Notes under the pieces: model-generated | What the model saw: the letters and a program-made list of their open reading frames with translations, nothing else | What the model was told of the DNA's origin: nothing | Databases searched by the model: none | Shown: positions 1-5,218 of the stretch, piece after piece | Layout of the letters: each line of letters starts with the position of its first letter | How positions within the stretch are numbered: the stretch's first letter is position 1 | From: an uncultured Legionellaceae bacterium | GTDB lineage: Bacteria > Pseudomonadota > Gammaproteobacteria > Legionellales > Legionellaceae | NCBI GenBank assembly: GCA_903887975.1 | Contig: CAISSD010000273.1 | Location: forward strand, 1-5,218 | DNA: 5,218 nucleotides | Direction of reading: 5' to 3' | Made by a program: the position numbers and the translations under genes

Positions 1-1
1 A

Positions 2-76
2 ACAGACCCCGATGAACCCAAAAAATTCTTTATTTTTCTGGCTATTTTTGATAAACTAAATGGTTTTAATGTGTAA
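2..76 (+). CDS. 3' end of an upstream gene, possibly hydroxyacylglutathione hydrolase (GloB)
   Basis: This frame is open from the left edge to a TAA at 74-76 and encodes about 24 residues, starting TDPDEPKKFF and ending in DKLNGFNV. The start is outside the window. The pattern of an acidic residue and proline, then F, aliphatic residues, an aromatic, D/K and a late F resembles the GloB (glyoxalase II) C-terminus, roughly D-P-x-x-V-F-x-x-L-R-x-W-K-D-x-F. GloB hydrolyses S-D-lactoylglutathione in the cytosol. In E. coli gloB lies directly upstream of mltD on the same strand, as this fragment does, which adds support. The stop is 12 bases before the mltD start and just precedes its ribosome binding site, so the two are probably co-transcribed. 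That it is the end of a coding region is moderately likely. The GloB identity is an inference from a very short tail. Confidence 0.42.
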   Translation, partial: TDPDEPKKFFIFLAIFDKLNGFNV

Positions 77-83
77 AAAAGGA
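75..83 (+). promoter_or_regulatory. Ribosome binding site that fixes the TTG start of mltD
   Basis: An A-rich stretch ends in AAGGA (79-83), five bases before the TTG at 89-91. This match to the anti-Shine-Dalgarno sequence at normal spacing is the main reason for accepting a non-ATG start. The encoded N-terminus, a basic segment then a hydrophobic stretch, is also what an exported protein needs. The site lies directly after the TAA (74-76) of the upstream reading frame, so ribosomes ending there could help initiation at mltD. Confidence 0.75.
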
Positions 84-88
84 TTCCA

Positions 89-1351
89 TTGAGATTAAAA
101 AGACGCTTTGTTTTCACCCTGTTGCCTTTATTGATGATGATGCCTTATGCCACAAAAGCAACAGCCACGACTAGCGTTTGGAATGTATTGCGAGAGGAAT
201 TTAAACTCAATCACGAACTCAATCAACCCGCAGTGCAACATCAATTGCATTGGCTTATGAATCATCCCGGCTATTTAAATCAGCTGGCGCAATCTCAACC
301 CTACATGTACCACATCATCACCGAAATTAAAAAACGCGGTATTCCAGGCGAAATCGCTTTAATTCCCATGATTGAGAGTTCTTATGATCCTTTTGCCTAC
401 TCGGGCGTTGGAGCGGCGGGTCTTTGGCAATTGATGCCCAAAACCGGTAGTGAATTGGGTTTGAAACAAGATTGGTGGTTTGATGCAAGGCGCAGCATCC
501 GCTCCTCAACCAATGCGGCATTGCATTACCTCATGTATTTAAACACACAATTCAATCATCAATGGTTATTGGCTTTTGCAGCCTATGATGCTGGCGAAGG
601 CACGGTATCTCGTAGCATCAAACAACACCAAGCTAAAAAAAATCCCCCTGATTTTTGGTCCTTGCCTTTGCCGCAAGAAACCAAAAACTACATTCCAAGG
701 CTCTTGGCGTTGGCTGAAATCATTCAACATCCCGAACGCTACCACATCACACTGCCCAATATTCCCCACATTCCCTATTTTGAAGAGGTCAACATTGGCA
801 GCCAAATTGATTTAAACCACGCAGCAAAATTAGCTGGCATTTCTTATAAAGATTTAATCAAGCTCAATCCTGGTTTTAACCACTGGGCAACCGCACCACA
901 TCAACCTTACAAATTATTAATTCCTGCCAATCGTGTGGATTATTTTAGTCATAATCTGTCATTGGTGCCCTTTCAACAACGCGTGAGTTTGGTGCAATAT
1001 CAAGTCAAAGCACATGATTCATTAATTCAAATTGCTGCACAACACCATACCACCGTTAATCTCATCAAAAAACTCAATCAACTAAAATCTGACACACTCA
1101 AAGAAGGTCAAGCCATCATCATTCCCAGCAGTAAAAATACCATCACAGAACCACAACGACCAGTGATACCCAAAGCACATTTTGCAACACTCAGTCGTTA
1201 TAAAATCATTCATGTGGTTCAAAGCGATGAAAACTTAGCGAGTATTGCAAAAAAATACACCATGAATCCTAAAGATATTCTTGCATGGAATCAATTAAAA
1301 AAAACCAACATCCATGCCGGTCAAACTTTAATTTTATGGAAAACGGTGTAG
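89..1351 (+). CDS. mltD: Membrane-bound lytic murein transglycosylase D-like protein with LysM domains
   Basis: A periplasmic lytic transglycosylase that cleaves the MurNAc-GlcNAc bond of peptidoglycan and leaves 1,6-anhydroMurNAc ends. The 420-residue product starts at TTG with a good ribosome binding site. Residues 1 to about 26 form a signal peptide (KRR at 4-6, hydrophobic core about 7-19, ATKATA near the cleavage site). The SLT catalytic domain spans about 70-215: catalytic Glu96 in the IPMIESSYDP motif, GAAGLWQLMP at 108-117, and AYDAGEG at 165-171, where the family usually has AYN. The segment SLPLPQETKNYIPRLLAL (191-208) is near-identical to E. coli MltD. A degenerate LysM-like segment at about 230-280 precedes two recognisable LysM domains at about 304-346 and 374-417, which bind glycan strands. 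E. coli MltD is 452 residues and a lipoprotein. This one has no cysteine at all, so no lipobox, and is probably soluble or only loosely wall-bound. It likely shares a transcript with the upstream gene and converges on deaD. Confidence 0.95.
   Translation: MRLKRRFVFTLLPLLMMMPYATKATATTSVWNVLREEFKLNHELNQPAVQHQLHWLMNHPGYLNQLAQSQPYMYHIITEIKKRGIPGEIALIPMIESSYDPFAYSGVGAAGLWQLMPKTGSELGLKQDWWFDARRSIRSSTNAALHYLMYLNTQFNHQWLLAFAAYDAGEGTVSRSIKQHQAKKNPPDFWSLPLPQETKNYIPRLLALAEIIQHPERYHITLPNIPHIPYFEEVNIGSQIDLNHAAKLAGISYKDLIKLNPGFNHWATAPHQPYKLLIPANRVDYFSHNLSLVPFQQRVSLVQYQVKAHDSLIQIAAQHHTTVNLIKKLNQLKSDTLKEGQAIIIPSSKNTITEPQRPVIPKAHFATLSRYKIIHVVQSDENLASIAKKYTMNPKDILAWNQLKKTNIHAGQTLILWKTV
1297..1320 (-). terminator. 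Candidate intrinsic terminator of deaD, inside the 3' end of mltD
   Basis: Read on the minus strand, CCGGCA (1320-1315), a UGGA loop (1314-1311) and UGUUGG (1310-1305) form a six-pair stem containing two G-U pairs, extendable by one A-U pair. Eight uridines follow at once (1304-1297). It lies about 50 bases beyond the deaD stop, as expected for its terminator. It overlaps mltD codons on the other strand: the A8 that gives the U-tract encodes part of L-K-K-T. The stem is not strong because of the wobble pairs, so efficiency is uncertain. Confidence 0.5.
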
Positions 1352-1369
1352 CAAAGTCTTACTTTCAAA

Positions 1370-3094
1370 TCAACCCGCATTCGCCGTGGTTAATTTCAAT
1401 TGACGTCCACACACCCATGCTTTTGTCAAACCTTGAAGTGCATTTTTCGACATATCTTTGGGTAAACACACCACCGAGTAATCATCATGAATTTTAAGAC
1501 CTGTAATATCACGGCTCGATAAACCCGCTTCATTGGCAATGGCGCCAACAATATTTGAAGGTTTTGCACCATGTAAACGCCCAACATCCAAACGATAACG
1601 CTCTTGTGCGGCACTATCACGACCAAAACGTGGTCTATCGGCATCAAAAGGACGCGGTGAAAACGCTTGATCCGATTTTCGTCGAGGACGTTGATTATTG
1701 CCTCGTGCATCATTGGAAGGCCGCTCTCTGGATGAAGCAGATGGGGTGACTTCTCGTGGCGCTTTAGGCAATGCAATGGTTTGCTGCCATGATTTATCTT
1801 GATTCAACAGCAATGCCAACGCACTGGAAACATCAACCACCGAAACATCGGGGTGCGCATCCAAGTATTGTTGCATCAATTGACGATACTCATTCAAATG
1901 CGCATGAGTTAAGCGCTCGGTGATGTTCGTCATGAATTGCTCTTGACGTACTTTTTGAATCATAGAGTCGGTTGGCGCAACGATTTTAATAATGCGTTCA
2001 CGCGTGTGTCGCTCAATCATCCCAAGCATTCTGGATTCTTTAGGCGTCACAAACAAAATCGTCACCCCACATCGTCCAGCACGACCCGTTCGACCAATGC
2101 GATGCACATACGTTTCACAATCGTGAGCCATATCATAGTTAATCACATGCGTGACACGCTCAACATCCAAACCACGAGCAGCAACATCGGTTGCCACCAA
2201 AATATCAATGGCACCTTGGCGAAATTGACTGATGATGCGCTCACGTAGCGCTTGGGTAATATCCCCATGAATCGCCATGGCACGATAACCATACTGTTGT
2301 AAAAGTGCTGCCACTTCATCAGAACTACTTTTGGTGCGCACAAACACAATCACGCCTTGATATTGCTCCACCGCCAAAACGCGCAGCAAAGCACTTGGTT
2401 TTTCAAATTGGGACGCAAACAAAAAGCGCTGCTCAATGCTTTTCACCGTGGCGGTTTCCATTCGAATTTCAACCGAAACCGGATCGGTCAAATAACTATT
2501 GGCAATTTGGCGAATGCGTGAAGGCATGGTCGCAGAAAACAAAGCAATTTGTTTGCCCTGAGGCAATTTTGCAAGAATGGTTTCTACATCTTCAATAAAG
2601 CCCATACGCAACATTTCATCGGCTTCATCCAAAACCAAAGTACGAAGTTCACTTAAATCCAGGGTTTTACGCTCCAGATGATCCAAAATACGTCCTGGTG
2701 TACCCACCACAATTGCCGCACCATCACGCAATGCTTTTAATTGTGGACGATAATCTTGTCCACCACACAACACCACAACACGCGTGCCTTTTTGATGCGC
2801 ACTTAAACTCTCAAAATGCTCTGCCACCTGAATGGCCAATTCTCGAGTCGGTGCCAAAACCAACGCCTGTGGTTTTTTTTGTGTGGCATCCAAACGCTGT
2901 AAAATAGGCAAAGCAAATGCTGCGGTTTTACCCGTCCCAGTTTGTGCCTGACCAATCAAATCGCGACCTTGCAGCAAAATGGGGATGGTTTGTGCTTGAA
3001 TAGGTGATGGGGTGGTAAAATTTAGGGCAGCCAAGGCTTGAAGTAAAGCATCAGATAATTTCAGTGCTGCAAATGTTGTCAATTCTTGTGTCAT
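1370..3094 (-). CDS. deaD: DEAD-box ATP-dependent RNA helicase DeaD/CsdA
   Basis: A cytoplasmic RNA helicase that uses ATP to unwind short RNA duplexes. In E. coli its counterpart acts in 50S assembly, cold-shock translation and the cold degradosome. The 574-residue product starts at the ATG at 3094-3092 (MTQELTTF), with AGGA five bases upstream; a 23-codon extension to a GTG is possible but has no ribosome binding site. All helicase motifs are visible: Q motif (F8, Q33), motif I AQTGTGKT 50-57, Ia PTRELA 82-87, Ib TPGR 132-135, II DEAD 156-159, III SAT 187-189, IV around 249-255, V ATDVAARGLD 301-310, VI HRIGRTGRAG 331-340. A basic, Arg/Pro/Ser-rich, probably disordered linker (about 446-495) leads to a DbpA-type RNA-binding domain (about 502-570) containing IVGAIANEAGLSSRDI, much like E. 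coli CsdA. That tail separates it from RhlE and SrmB. It is shorter than E. coli CsdA (629), mainly in the linker and the end. It lies downstream of fadH on the same strand but has its own promoter. Confidence 0.96.
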   Translation of the reverse strand: MTQELTTFAALKLSDALLQALAALNFTTPSPIQAQTIPILLQGRDLIGQAQTGTGKTAAFALPILQRLDATQKKPQALVLAPTRELAIQVAEHFESLSAHQKGTRVVVLCGGQDYRPQLKALRDGAAIVVGTPGRILDHLERKTLDLSELRTLVLDEADEMLRMGFIEDVETILAKLPQGKQIALFSATMPSRIRQIANSYLTDPVSVEIRMETATVKSIEQRFLFASQFEKPSALLRVLAVEQYQGVIVFVRTKSSSDEVAALLQQYGYRAMAIHGDITQALRERIISQFRQGAIDILVATDVAARGLDVERVTHVINYDMAHDCETYVHRIGRTGRAGRCGVTILFVTPKESRMLGMIERHTRERIIKIVAPTDSMIQKVRQEQFMTNITERLTHAHLNEYRQLMQQYLDAHPDVSVVDVSSALALLLNQDKSWQQTIALPKAPREVTPSASSRERPSNDARGNNQRPRRKSDQAFSPRPFDADRPRFGRDSAAQERYRLDVGRLHGAKPSNIVGAIANEAGLSSRDITGLKIHDDYSVVCLPKDMSKNALQGLTKAWVCGRQLKLTTANAG

Positions 3095-3110
3095 ATTATT
3101 CCTGAATAAT
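3095..3110 (-). promoter_or_regulatory. deaD ribosome binding site in the loop of an A/U inverted repeat
   Basis: On the minus strand AUUAUU and AAUAAU flank CAGG directly before the deaD ATG. The AGGA (3103-3100) is five bases from the start codon and selects it over the upstream GTG. The repeat is seen directly: six A/U pairs, plus a seventh C-G pair on paper that would leave only a two-base loop. Such a hairpin would be very weak at warm temperature. Whether it regulates the helicase is unknown. Confidence 0.6.
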
Positions 3111-3120
3111 TTAAAGAAAC

Positions 3121-3134
3121 CCCAAAACATTGGG
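3121..3134 (-). promoter_or_regulatory. Small hairpin in the deaD 5' leader
   Basis: CCCAA and UUGGG pair around a four-base UGUU loop in the deaD leader, 26 bases before the start codon. It is five perfect base pairs and stands between the predicted transcription start and the ribosome binding site. It has no U-tract, so it is not a terminator. It may only shape or stabilise the leader. Confidence 0.35.
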
Positions 3135-3153
3135 TATCTTAGAAAAGAGGCGC

Positions 3154-3162
3154 AGTATATCA
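3154..3162 (-). promoter_or_regulatory. Extended -10 promoter for deaD
   Basis: The minus strand reads TGATATACT (3162-3154): a TG extension, one base, then TATACT, five of six matches to the sigma-70 -10 consensus TATAAT. No good -35 element is found 16-18 bases upstream (the hexamer at 17 bases reads ATGCAT), which is acceptable for extended -10 promoters. Transcription would start near 3147 and give a leader of about 53 bases. This is an inference from sequence only. Confidence 0.55.
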
Positions 3163-3204
3163 CAAATTAGATCGAAATGCATTCTTTTTATTCCATTGGG
3201 ATGA

Positions 3205-5218
3205 TCACACCCAAGCAGCCAAACCACACGCTTGTTGTATGGCATGGCGTGCATCAAGCTCCAAGGCTTTATAAGCACCGCCAATCACATGAACGGTTTT
3301 TCCAAGCTCTTTTAAAGGCGCATAATAGTCATTCAAGGACTCTTGCCCCGTACAGATCACAATGGAATCAACCGCCAAAACCATAGGCTTATCATTGATG
3401 GTCACATGCAATCCCGCCTCATCAATCTTGTCATAACGAACACCCGAAAGCATCTGCACCTGTTCGTGCTTCAAATGCAAGCGATGAATCCACCCCGTGG
3501 TTTTACCCAAATGAAGACCCAATTTTTCCTTTTTTCGTTGTAACAAATAAACCTGTCGTTTGGGTGATTGTGGTCGCGGCTTTACAATACCACCACGATG
3601 ATGCACTGCTCTATCAATACCCCATTCATCACAAAATGCCTGCTGAGCATCATCGTTTTGATGCGCTGTTAGCCAAGCAGACACATCAAAACCAATGCCC
3701 CCCGCACCCAAAACCGCCACACGCTTGCCTGGCGTTTTAACACCAGTTAACACCTCAAGATACGTCATGACCTTGGGATGTTCTATGCCCTTTATATCAG
3801 GTATGCGTGGAACAACACCTGTGGCCACCACCACCTCATCAAAAGAGGCCAAATCATTTAAATCAACATGGCTATTTAAAACCACTTGAACATCAAAACG
3901 CGCCAGCTGATGCTCAAAATATCGAATGGTATGATTAAAATCTTCTTTGCCCGGAATTTTTTTAGCCAAATTAAATTGTCCGCCCAAAACATTATCTTTT
4001 TCAAACAAACACACGCGATGTCCACGCTCCGCCGCAACCGTTGCAAAAGCAAGACCTGCCGGCCCCCCACCCACCACCGCAATGGTTTTGATTTGCGTTG
4101 CTTGTGTGTAAATCAACTGGGTTTCATTGCATGCGCGCGGATTCACCAAACAAGACGCCGTTTTGTGGGCAAAAACTTGATCCAAACAGGCTTGATTGCA
4201 CGCAATACAAACGTTAATGGCACCAGAATCACCACGTTTGGCTTTGGCAACAAACTCAGGATCCGCCAAAAAAGGCCTTGCCATAGAGACCATATCGGCA
4301 TACCCGTCTTCCAACAGGGCATTGGCAAGCTCTGGCGTATTGATGCGATTGGAGGTGATGAGTGGCACACGCACTTCTTGGCGCAATTGCTTGGTGACAC
4401 TTGCAAAAACGCCAGGTGGAACCATGGTGGCAATGGTGGGAATGCGCGCTTCGTGCCATCCAATACCGGTATTCAATAGGGTCACGCCAGCATCTTGTGC
4501 AGCACGCGCCAATAAAACGACTTCTTCCCAACTGCTGCCATCTTCAATCAAATCCATCATCGACAACCGATAAATGATGATGAAATTTTCCCCAACAGCA
4601 TCACGAATAGCTTTTAAAATGGCCAACGGAAAACGCATGCGGTTTTCAAACGAACCACCCCAAGAATCCGTTCGATGGTTGGTGCGCTTCACCAAAAATT
4701 GATTGAGTAAATACCCTTCGCTACCCATAATTTCAACACCATCATAGCCTGCAGCCTTGGCAAGACGCGCACATCGCGCAAAATGTTCTATGGTTTTGAG
4801 CACGCGACGTTGGCTCATGGCCCAAGGTGTGAACGGCGTGATGGGTGATTTAATCCGACTGGGCGCCACAATAAAAGGATGATAACCATAACGCCCCGCG
4901 TGCAAAATTTGCAACACAATAGCCCCGCCTTCATCATGAACCGCCTCAGTCACACATTCATGCTTTTGCTGCTCTGTTGCAGAAATTAATTGTGCTGAAA
5001 AAGGCATCAGTCGTCCAGTACGATTGGGCGAAAAGCCACCGGTGACCATCAACGCCACATCGGCTCTAGCACGTTCTCGATAAAACGCAGCCAAACGATG
5101 CAAATCGTTGCGATCTTCCTCAAGTCCCGTGTGCATGGAGCCCATCATGATGCGATTTTTGAGTTGTCGATACCCCAAATCCAGGGGCTGGAATATTTTT
5201 TTAAATGGGGTATTATCA
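3205..5218 (-). CDS. fadH: 2,4-dienoyl-CoA reductase (NADPH), 5' end just outside the window
   Basis: A cytoplasmic iron-sulfur flavoenzyme that reduces 2,4-dienoyl-CoA with NADPH so that polyunsaturated fatty acids can be broken down by beta-oxidation. About 670 residues are visible; E. coli FadH has 672. The frame is open to the edge, and QPLDLGYRQLKNR matches the E. coli N-terminus, so only about two codons are missing; the partial codon at the edge ends in T and cannot itself be a start. Numbering from the first complete codon: an FMN-binding TIM barrel (about 10-335) with the active-site Tyr169 (SEGYLLNQF) and His255 (IGWHEARIP), matching Tyr166 and His252 of E. coli; the 4Fe-4S cysteines Cys337, 340, 344 and 356 (C-x2-C-x3-C-x11-C); an FAD-binding GxGxxG (VVGGGPAGLAF, about 381-391); and a second dinucleotide motif (VLGAGGIGFD, about 502-511) for NADPH. 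All key residues are present. It lies upstream of deaD on the same strand. No FadR or other operator can be judged because the promoter is outside the window. Confidence 0.96.
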   Translation of the reverse strand, partial: DNTPFKKIFQPLDLGYRQLKNRIMMGSMHTGLEEDRNDLHRLAAFYRERARADVALMVTGGFSPNRTGRLMPFSAQLISATEQQKHECVTEAVHDEGGAIVLQILHAGRYGYHPFIVAPSRIKSPITPFTPWAMSQRRVLKTIEHFARCARLAKAAGYDGVEIMGSEGYLLNQFLVKRTNHRTDSWGGSFENRMRFPLAILKAIRDAVGENFIIIYRLSMMDLIEDGSSWEEVVLLARAAQDAGVTLLNTGIGWHEARIPTIATMVPPGVFASVTKQLRQEVRVPLITSNRINTPELANALLEDGYADMVSMARPFLADPEFVAKAKRGDSGAINVCIACNQACLDQVFAHKTASCLVNPRACNETQLIYTQATQIKTIAVVGGGPAGLAFATVAAERGHRVCLFEKDNVLGGQFNLAKKIPGKEDFNHTIRYFEHQLARFDVQVVLNSHVDLNDLASFDEVVVATGVVPRIPDIKGIEHPKVMTYLEVLTGVKTPGKRVAVLGAGGIGFDVSAWLTAHQNDDAQQAFCDEWGIDRAVHHRGGIVKPRPQSPKRQVYLLQRKKEKLGLHLGKTTGWIHRLHLKHEQVQMLSGVRYDKIDEAGLHVTINDKPMVLAVDSIVICTGQESLNDYYAPLKELGKTVHVIGGAYKALELDARHAIQQACGLAAWV

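Noticed and set aside
29..57. Possible sigma-70 promoter for mltD (TTTATT and TAAACT, 17 bases apart)
   Set aside because: The matches are only three and four of six, and the stretch lies in the likely coding tail of the upstream gene.
1417..1447. Possible + strand terminator of mltD: ATGC/GCAT hairpin followed by five T
   Set aside because: The stem has four pairs, a mismatch, then three weak pairs and an 11-base loop, with only T5 after it. It lies 66 bases inside deaD and is too weak to call.
3095..3163. N-terminal extension of deaD by 23 codons to a GTG at 3163
   Set aside because: There is no Shine-Dalgarno sequence before the GTG, and it overlaps the extended -10 element. The added residues do not resemble any DeaD N-terminus, while the ATG at 3094 has a well-placed AGGA.
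3128..3200. CATTGGG occurring twice (3128-3134 and 3194-3200) as a possible operator pair in the fadH-deaD gap
   Set aside because: A seven-base match with no symmetry or fixed helical phase. One copy is already explained as an arm of the leader hairpin, so chance is the simplest reading.
3160..3204. Search for a fadH terminator before the deaD promoter
   Set aside because: No G/C-rich stem followed by a U-tract is present on the minus strand, so fadH transcripts may run into deaD or end by another mechanism.
3886..4479. Long open frame of 197 codons on the + strand opposite fadH
   Set aside because: It is fully antisense to the strongly conserved part of FadH. Its product is low-complexity in K, R, N and H, has no recognisable domain, and has no clear ribosome binding site.
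5176..5178. TTG at 5178-5176 as the start of fadH
   Set aside because: The frame stays open to the window edge. The residues before it (QPLD) match the conserved FadH N-terminus, so this TTG is an internal leucine codon with no ribosome binding site.

Overview
The window looks like ordinary core chromosome of an AT-leaning gammaproteobacterium. The three large genes are all housekeeping types whose closest look-alikes I know are gammaproteobacterial: an MltD-type lytic transglycosylase, a CsdA/DeaD-type RNA helicase with its DbpA-like RNA-binding tail, and FadH 2,4-dienoyl-CoA reductase. The MltD sequence reminds me of Legionellales proteins, but I cannot fix the genus without a search. There are no mobile elements, phage genes, tRNA or rRNA genes, CRISPR arrays or long repeats.

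Layout. Bases 2-76 (+) carry the last codons of a gene that starts outside the window. Its tail resembles the C-terminus of hydroxyacylglutathione hydrolase (GloB), the known upstream neighbour of mltD in E. coli. Twelve bases after its stop, mltD starts at a TTG codon (89-1351, +). Convergent to it, with only 18 bp between the stop codons, is deaD (1370-3094, -). Upstream of deaD, after a 110-bp gap, fadH lies on the same strand (3205 to the right edge, -). Its first two or so codons lie beyond the edge. No stretch over 300 bp lacks a gene.

Regulation that can be read. The deaD leader has an extended -10 promoter in the fadH-deaD gap, a small hairpin, and a Shine-Dalgarno sequence that sits in the loop of an all-A/U inverted repeat directly before the ATG. 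A candidate intrinsic terminator for deaD lies inside the 3' end of mltD on the opposite strand, where an in-frame A8 tract of mltD supplies the U-tract. No convincing terminator was found for mltD or fadH.

The genes do not form one pathway: MltD trims peptidoglycan in the periplasm, DeaD remodels structured RNA (ribosome assembly, mRNA decay, cold growth), and FadH feeds polyunsaturated fatty acids into beta-oxidation. I see no evidence of a new biological system. The points worth a second look are small: the embedded terminator, the deaD leader, in-phase A_AAA_AAA tracts, an Asn-to-Asp change in the MltD AYNAG motif, and the absence of a lipobox in MltD.
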